From the NCBI GenBank assembly GCA_036005845.1, contig DASYQD010000124.1:1-64000 (forward strand): 64,000 bases of DNA, written 5' to 3'. This stretch comes from DASYQD01 sp036005845 (GTDB taxonomy: Bacteria; Acidobacteriota; Thermoanaerobaculia; Multivoradales; JAIOJS01). Below are positions 61,301 through 64,000 of this stretch, piece by piece. Each line of letters begins with the position of its first letter. Position 1 is the stretch's first letter. Under the pieces are notes generated by a model. It did not search any database. It had not been told where the DNA came from and saw only the letters and a program-made list of their open reading frames with translations. Made by a program: the position numbers and the translations under genes.

Positions 61301-64000
61301 TGTTGTTGGTGCCGTCGTTGGCGACGAACGAGATCACGCGCGCCGTGTTGTTGGGGTCCTGGTCGGTGTTGTTGTAGGTCACCGAGCGCAAGCAGGTCTG
61401 GTAGGTGGCCAGCGGCTGGCTGCCGCTGATGCTGAGGGTTGCGGTGCCGCTGCCACCGACGGTCAAGCCGGCGCAGGAGGTGGCGGCGAGCGCCTCGAAC
61501 CCGACGTCCTGCACGTTGGTGATGGTCACCGTCGCCGAGGCGAGATTGGCGGAGTCGGCGTCGGTCACCGTCAGGCCGCTGTCGATGGTCACCGCGCCGC
61601 CGTCCTCGGTGAAGGCGGTCGAGCCGCCGGTCGTCGTCACCACCGGCGCGTTGTTGACCGCGGCCACGCTCACCGTCTTGTTGGCGGGCGCGCTGTTGGC
61701 CGTGCCGTCGTTGGCGACGAACGAGATCACGCGGTTGGTGGTGTCGGGGTCCTGGTCGGTGTTGTCGTAGGTCACCGAGCGCAGGCAGGTCTGATAGGTG
61801 GTGAGCGGCTGGCTGCCGCTGATGGTGAGCGTGGCCGTGCCGCTGCCGCCGACCGTCAGGGCGCCGCACGCCGTGGCGGCGAGCTGCTCGGAGCCGGCGT
61901 CGAGCACGTTGGTGATGGTCACCGTCGCCGAGGCGAGGTTGGCGTTGTCGACGTCGGTCACCGTCACGCCGGCGTCAACGACGATCGCGCCGCCGCCCTC
62001 GGTGAAGGCGGTGGTGCCGCCGGTGGTGGTCACCACCGGGGCGTCGTTGACCGGCGTCACCGTCACCGTCTTGTTGGCCGGCGCGCTGCTGTTGGTGCCG
62101 TCGTTGGCGACGAACGAGATGACGCGCGCGGTGGCGTCGGGATCCTGGTCGGTGTTGTTGTAGGTCACCGACTGCAGGCAGGTCTGGTAGACGGCGAGCG
62201 GCTGCGTGCCGCTGATGGTGAGGGTGGGCGTGCCGCTGCCGCCCACCGCGAGCGCGCCGCAGGCGGTGGCGGCGAGCTGCTCAGAGCCGGCGTCGAGCAC
62301 GTTGGTGATGCTCACCGTCGCCGAGACGAGGTTGGTGTCGTCGGGATCGGTCACCGTCACGCCGGCGTCGACGACGACGGCGCCGCCGTCCTCGGTGAAG
62401 GAGGTGGAGCCGGCCGTGGTGGTCACCACCGGGGCGTCCGGGCTGGCCGCCACGGTCACCGTCTTGTTCGCCGGCGCGGAGCTCGCGACGCCGTCGTTGA
62501 CGAGGAAGGAGACCACGCGCGCCGTGGTGCTCGGGTTGTTCGAGGTGTCGTCGAAGGTCACCGACTGCAGGCAGGTCTGGTAAGTGGCGAGCGGCTGGCT
62601 GCCGGTGATCGACAGCGTGTTGAGGCCCGGCGTCACCGTCAGCCCGGCGCAAGCGGTTCCCGCGAGCACCTCGGAGGCGCCGTCCTGCGGGTTGGTGATC
62701 GTCACCGTCGCCGAGGCGAGGTTCGGCGAGTCGACGTCGGTCACCGTCACGCCGTTGTCGATCACCACCGGCCCGCCGTCCTCGGTGAAGGCGGTGCTGC
62801 CGGCGGTCGTGGTCACCACCGGCGCGTCGTTGTTCGGCGTCACGTTGACCGTCTTGTTGCCCGGTGCGCTGTTGACAATGCCGTCGTTGGCGACGAAGGC
62901 GACCGTGCGCGGCGTGGTGCCCGGCGTGTTCGAGGTGTCGTTGTAGGTGACCGAGCGGAAGCAGGTCTGGTAGGTGGCGGGCGGCTGGCTGCCGGTGATG
63001 CTCAGGCTGTTGAGGCCGGGCGTCACGGTGAGGCCGGCGCAGGCGGAGGCGGCGAGGGTCTCGAGCGCGCCGTCCTGTGGATTCGTGATCGTCACCGTGG
63101 CGGAGGCGAGGTTCGCGCTGTCGGCGTCGGTGACGGTGATGCCGGAGTCGACGACGACCGCCGGGCCGTCCTCGGTGAACGTCGTCGCGCCGGGCGTCGG
63201 CGTCACCACCGGCGGCGTGTTGAAGACCAGCGAGGCGTCGATGCGGAAGTAGACGCGGGCGCTGGGGACGTCGCTGCGCGCGTACAGCGACGCGATGTCG
63301 TCGCCGTCGTTCTGCGCCGTGGGGTCGAAGGCGACGCGGAAGCCGACGTTCCACTCCTGGAGCGTGTTGCCGTCGAGGTCGAAGACGACGGCGTAGGCGA
63401 CGCCGCCCGCGGCGAGCACCAGCAGCACGAGGAGCAGCGCGCGCAGCGGCCGCCGGCGCAGCTTGAACGCCGCCATCCCGGCGAGCAGCAGGATGAGGGC
63501 GAGCAGGCCCCACTGCGACAACGTCGGAATGTCGGGAGTGCCGCCGAGGATGAAGAGGATCGGCGGCCCGGTGGGCGTGCCGTCGGTGGTGAAGAGCGTG
63601 TCGGTGCCGCCGTTGGCGTTCTGGGCGAAGACGCCGAGGCGGAGGCAGTTGGCCTGCGAGGCGCCGTGGCAGGGGAAAAGCGGCGGCGGCGATATCGCAA
63701 CCATCGGCCAGAAGGTCTCGATGACGTTGAGGCCGAGGTCGCCGTTGCCGATGCCGACCGGATGCGGGGTGGTGTCGGAGAAGATCGACGCGTTGGCGCA
63801 GTCGCGGCCCTGGATCTGCGTCACCGTCGCCGCGTTGGGCGAGGTGGTGGTGTTCACCGTGGTGACGACCTTCTGGTCGTAGCCCAGGAAGCCCGACGGG
63901 CCGTCGTTGCAACCCGTCGCCGGGTTGTTGTCGAAGTCGATGAAGATCGTCAGGTCGGACTGCACCGCCGCCGCCGGAGCGGCGAGGCCGATCGTGATCA
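55302..64000 (-). CDS. Giant surface protein: IPTL-CTERM-like signal, 12 Cys-paired repeats, beta-helix (5' end outside window)
   Basis: At least 2898 residues; the frame is open to the window edge, where it reads ITIGLAAPAAAVQSD, like the end of a signal peptide. Order from there: ~145 residues with IDFDNNPATGCNDG; an internal IPTL-CTERM-like segment (63450-63530) and a second hydrophobic stretch; twelve ~131-residue cadherin/Ig-like repeats (~58508-63224), each with two cysteines; one more beta domain (to ~58170) with DPDGPAATTVVTG; then a ~950-residue parallel beta-helix beginning VWYIRDVIDANNAAGGDGRS. It ends with VRQRDTSTYNLERLTGN and CQNPLAP. Likely an adhesin or coat protein on the cell surface; no catalytic site recognised. 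Confidence 0.8.
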   Translation of the reverse strand, partial: ITIGLAAPAAAVQSDLTIFIDFDNNPATGCNDGPSGFLGYDQKVVTTVNTTTSPNAATVTQIQGRDCANASIFSDTTPHPVGIGNGDLGLNVIETFWPMVAISPPPLFPCHGASQANCLRLGVFAQNANGGTDTLFTTDGTPTGPPILFILGGTPDIPTLSQWGLLALILLLAGMAAFKLRRRPLRALLLVLLVLAAGGVAYAVVFDLDGNTLQEWNVGFRVAFDPTAQNDGDDIASLYARSDVPSARVYFRIDASLVFNTPPVVTPTPGATTFTEDGPAVVVDSGITVTDADSANLASATVTITNPQDGALETLAASACAGLTVTPGLNSLSITGSQPPATYQTCFRSVTYNDTSNTPGTTPRTVAFVANDGIVNSAPGNKTVNVTPNNDAPVVTTTAGSTAFTEDGGPVVIDNGVTVTDVDSPNLASATVTITNPQDGASEVLAGTACAGLTVTPGLNTLSITGSQPLATYQTCLQSVTFDDTSNNPSTTARVVSFLVNDGVASSAPANKTVTVAASPDAPVVTTTAGSTSFTEDGGAVVVDAGVTVTDPDDTNLVSATVSITNVLDAGSEQLAATACGALAVGGSGTPTLTISGTQPLAVYQTCLQSVTYNNTDQDPDATARVISFVANDGTNSSAPANKTVTVTPVNDAPVVTTTGGTTAFTEGGGAIVVDAGVTVTDVDNANLASATVTITNVLDAGSEQLAATACGALTVGGSGTATLTISGSQPLTTYQTCLRSVTYDNTDQDPDTTNRVISFVANDGTANSAPANKTVSVAAVNNAPVVTTTGGSTAFTEDGGAVTIDSGLTVTDADSANLASATVTITNVQDVGFEALAATSCAGLTVGGSGTATLSISGSQPLATYQTCLRSVTYNNTDQDPNNTARVISFVANDGTNNSNTANKTVTVAPVNDAPVVTTTGGTTAFTEDGGPVTIDSGLTVTDVDSANLASATVSITNVQDVGSEALAATACGGLTVGGSGTATLTISGSQTLATYQTCLRSVTYNDTDQDPNTTTRVISFLANDGAASSAPANKSVSVAAVNDAPVVTTTGGSTSFTEGGGAVVVDSGVTVTDVDSPNLASATVTITNVQDVGFEALAATACGALTVGGSGTPTLTITGSQPPATYQACLQSVTYNNTDLDPGTTARVISFVANDGALPSNTANKTVTVTAVNSAPVVTTTGGTTAFIEDAGAVVVDNGVTVTDVDSANLASATVTITNLQDGAFEQLNATSCAGLTVGGAGTSILAISGSQPPATYQTCLRSVTYNDTSDTPNTTTRVISFVASDGAASSAPATKNVSVTPSNDAPIVVTTAGNTAFTEDGGAVVVDSGVTVVDPDSGNLASATVTITNVLNVGSEALAATACGAFTVGGSGTPTLTITGSQTPAAYQSCLQSVTYNNTSQTPNTTTRVISFVANDGALSSAPATKNVTVTAVNDAPVVTTTGGTTAFTEDAGAVVIDSGVTVTDVDSANLASATVTITNVLDGASEQLTATACGALTVSGSGTSTLNISGSQPLATYQACLQSARYNNTSNNPSTTTRVISFVANDGALSSAPATKNVSVTAVNDAPVVTTTGGNTSFTEDAGAVVVDSGVTVSDVDNANLASATVTITNVQDAGFESLAATACGAFTVGGSGTATLTITGSQPLATYQTCLQSVTYNNTDQDPAGAPNRVVRFVVNDGTSNSNNGDKTVTVTPVNDAPVVTTSGGATSFTEDGGAVVVDNALTVTDVDNANLTSATVTITNVLDVSFESLAATSCAGLTVTGGGTTALSISGSQPKATYQTCLRSVTYNNLDQDPNATTRVVRFVVNDGALNSNNGDKQVTVTPVNDLPVCANTVNYTTPGNTQLHVNATTPGVAAWTDSTSLLAKCSPTDPDGPAATTVVTGSGSSANGGTFTISNAAAGDFFFVPAVGFTGADTFTFQLSDGAGTNNQTANVAVGQRVWYIRDVIDANNAAGGDGRSTNAFDSVAAFNAATTNDGDIIYVFAGNTATTPHSGSITLRNGQKLWGQGIALDVPGFGTSLVAASTQARIRSTVASTNTVNVPATAGNRQNVEIRGLDLEATGATSNAIDVTATGANTIGVTISNDTIRGATSEGIDVNQGSTSITATLALASNTLTSSGAAADVQNTAGTLTITAFNDNVVTGTSVGGITVAGSANPVVFDVTPGGAIQPVPGGNTQIGASGDHIAGNGLVLSNVTGALNFATDLDIFTDSGAALSVTGGTGGFDFDVLANAGTLVATAGPAAAISAADITLQLNSLTSTTSTNGVSLTTVSGTFSAPSGSSITKSSGGGTAFSVDNSAAGTTVLTATYGGTITSSAGRSVSINNADSGSSVAFTGQVSDTGQGISLTTNTGATISFRGGLTASTGANAAFAATGGGTVEVCDENPCNAGATGALVNTLTTTTGTALTVTNTTISANNIELRSVAANGAVNGILLNNTGGSGGLKVKANGGSCSSVGTCTGGAIQNTTADGVLLLTTTNPSLSNMAIVDAADSGISIDAVSGLSLTNLWMDSNGAQAEGGAIQDSGIHIEDLIGSANTITNSTVQESRNTNLDWDPNSSSGQSVLTVTGTNLNHAGEGVVGQGNAGINLTATGSANVKLVVNGGQVKNNAAAGILITGGAGTTVFSDIDAVDMVSSAPPVDPSGATWGNGVGTNFGISISSTGNSIQRHDITNVQLAYTGIAPNDGGSASALSFVPAGTGTFDINITGNTIGLVGAPRSGNENFFGIAGDLQDSPTVKANVSSNIIRNTALNGIFIQTRDPSAVAGNIDADVTVRSNTVGPISDDDDFPFGAGPNQAETHAIRIEARNDSNLCVDINGNSADGEGGNQDYLVRQRDTSTYNLERLTGNAADDTNIQNFIVGQNPTPAGQTARSTHATTYTAVADGTCQNPLAP
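58508..63224 (-). repeat. Twelve tandem ~393-bp coding repeats
   Basis: Each unit encodes ~131 residues: APVVTTTGGTTAFTEDGG, VTVTDVDSANLASATVTITN, EALAATACGGLTVGGSGT, SQPLATYQTCLRSVTYNNTD, RVISFVANDG, VTVTAVND. The Cys in ATAC and the Cys in YQTC recur in all, about 26 residues apart. Unit-to-unit variation is moderate, and the N-terminal two units have a shorter TPGLNTL segment in place of GGSGTATL. Confidence 0.9.
63370..63530 (-). other. Internal IPTL-CTERM-like sorting segment plus second hydrophobic stretch
   Basis: IPTLSQWGLLALILLL then AGMAAFKLRRR (63450-63530): the IPTL motif, hydrophobic helix and Arg cluster of exosortase-type C-terminal signals. It is normally the last ~25 residues of a protein. 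Here it is about residue 146-172 from the first visible GTG, and PLRALLLVLLVLAAGGVAYA, shaped like a second signal peptide, follows at once. Confidence 0.75.

Noticed and set aside
55302..63224. CRISPR or prophage origin for the regular repeats and collar proteins
   Set aside because: The 393-bp periodic repeats are protein-coding with full frames and no spacers. Apart from the collar domain no phage capsid, tail-tube, terminase or integrase gene is present.
58651..63252. A series of ~120-residue plus-strand frames spaced ~393 bases apart
   Set aside because: They are the antisense frame of the twelve repeats and recur at the repeat interval. No ribosome sites or independent features.

Overview
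The window is very GC-rich, densely packed bacterial DNA. The best guess is an Acidobacteriota genome, perhaps Thermoanaerobaculia- or Holophagae-like. This rests on an Acidobacteria-type VWFA-related protein (28730-30415), a CarD regulator, an MCE/Mla transporter without MlaA/B/C, an IPTL-CTERM-type sorting signal and a two-subunit 2-oxoacid:ferredoxin oxidoreductase. The phylum call is an inference from gene families; no rRNA is present.

Layout. 1-3475: end of alanine racemase, then an mlaE-mlaF-mlaD lipid transporter. 3632-11308: radA, a MntA/HepT toxin-antitoxin pair, a GH25 lysozyme, purC, a cyclase-like protein of unknown role and pepA. 11424-19608: two oligopeptide-type ABC ATPases, then a TolC / Yip1 / adaptor / ATPase / permease efflux cluster. 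19621-22521: a lone solute-binding protein, tRNA-Leu(CAA), and a lower-GC accessory patch (DUF2971 gene, PIN/AbrB toxin-antitoxin pair). 22658-30415: response regulator, secreted Gln/Tyr-rich protein, carD, TPR protein, priA with an in-frame palindromic insertion, and the VWFA protein.

30545-34052: two glycosyltransferases and a CmcI-type methyltransferase/hydroxylase, all with coiled-coil tails. 34188-37640: pyrR-pyrB-pyrC and a TonB-like protein. 37637-41831: two tandem paralogous GT-C-type membrane proteins on the minus strand. 41918-44755: nuoB-nuoCD-nuoI, an incomplete complex I cluster. 44848-50071: CPBP protease, a second lone solute-binding protein, korA-korB and a DUF6916 gene.

50176-64000 is entirely minus-strand and looks like a cell-surface region: a secreted beta-helix protein, two GNATs, a twin-arginine-type secreted protein, three phage tail-collar (MdpB-like) proteins, and a giant protein cut by the window end. 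The giant protein has an internal IPTL-CTERM-like signal, twelve 131-residue Cys-paired repeats and a C-terminal beta-helix related to the separate beta-helix protein. This region is the best candidate for an undescribed system.

A family of short palindromic repeats (core GAGCGCAGCGACGAAGCGAT) occurs five times in the first 27 kb, between genes and at gene starts. Several genes appear to have leaderless or near-leaderless promoters.
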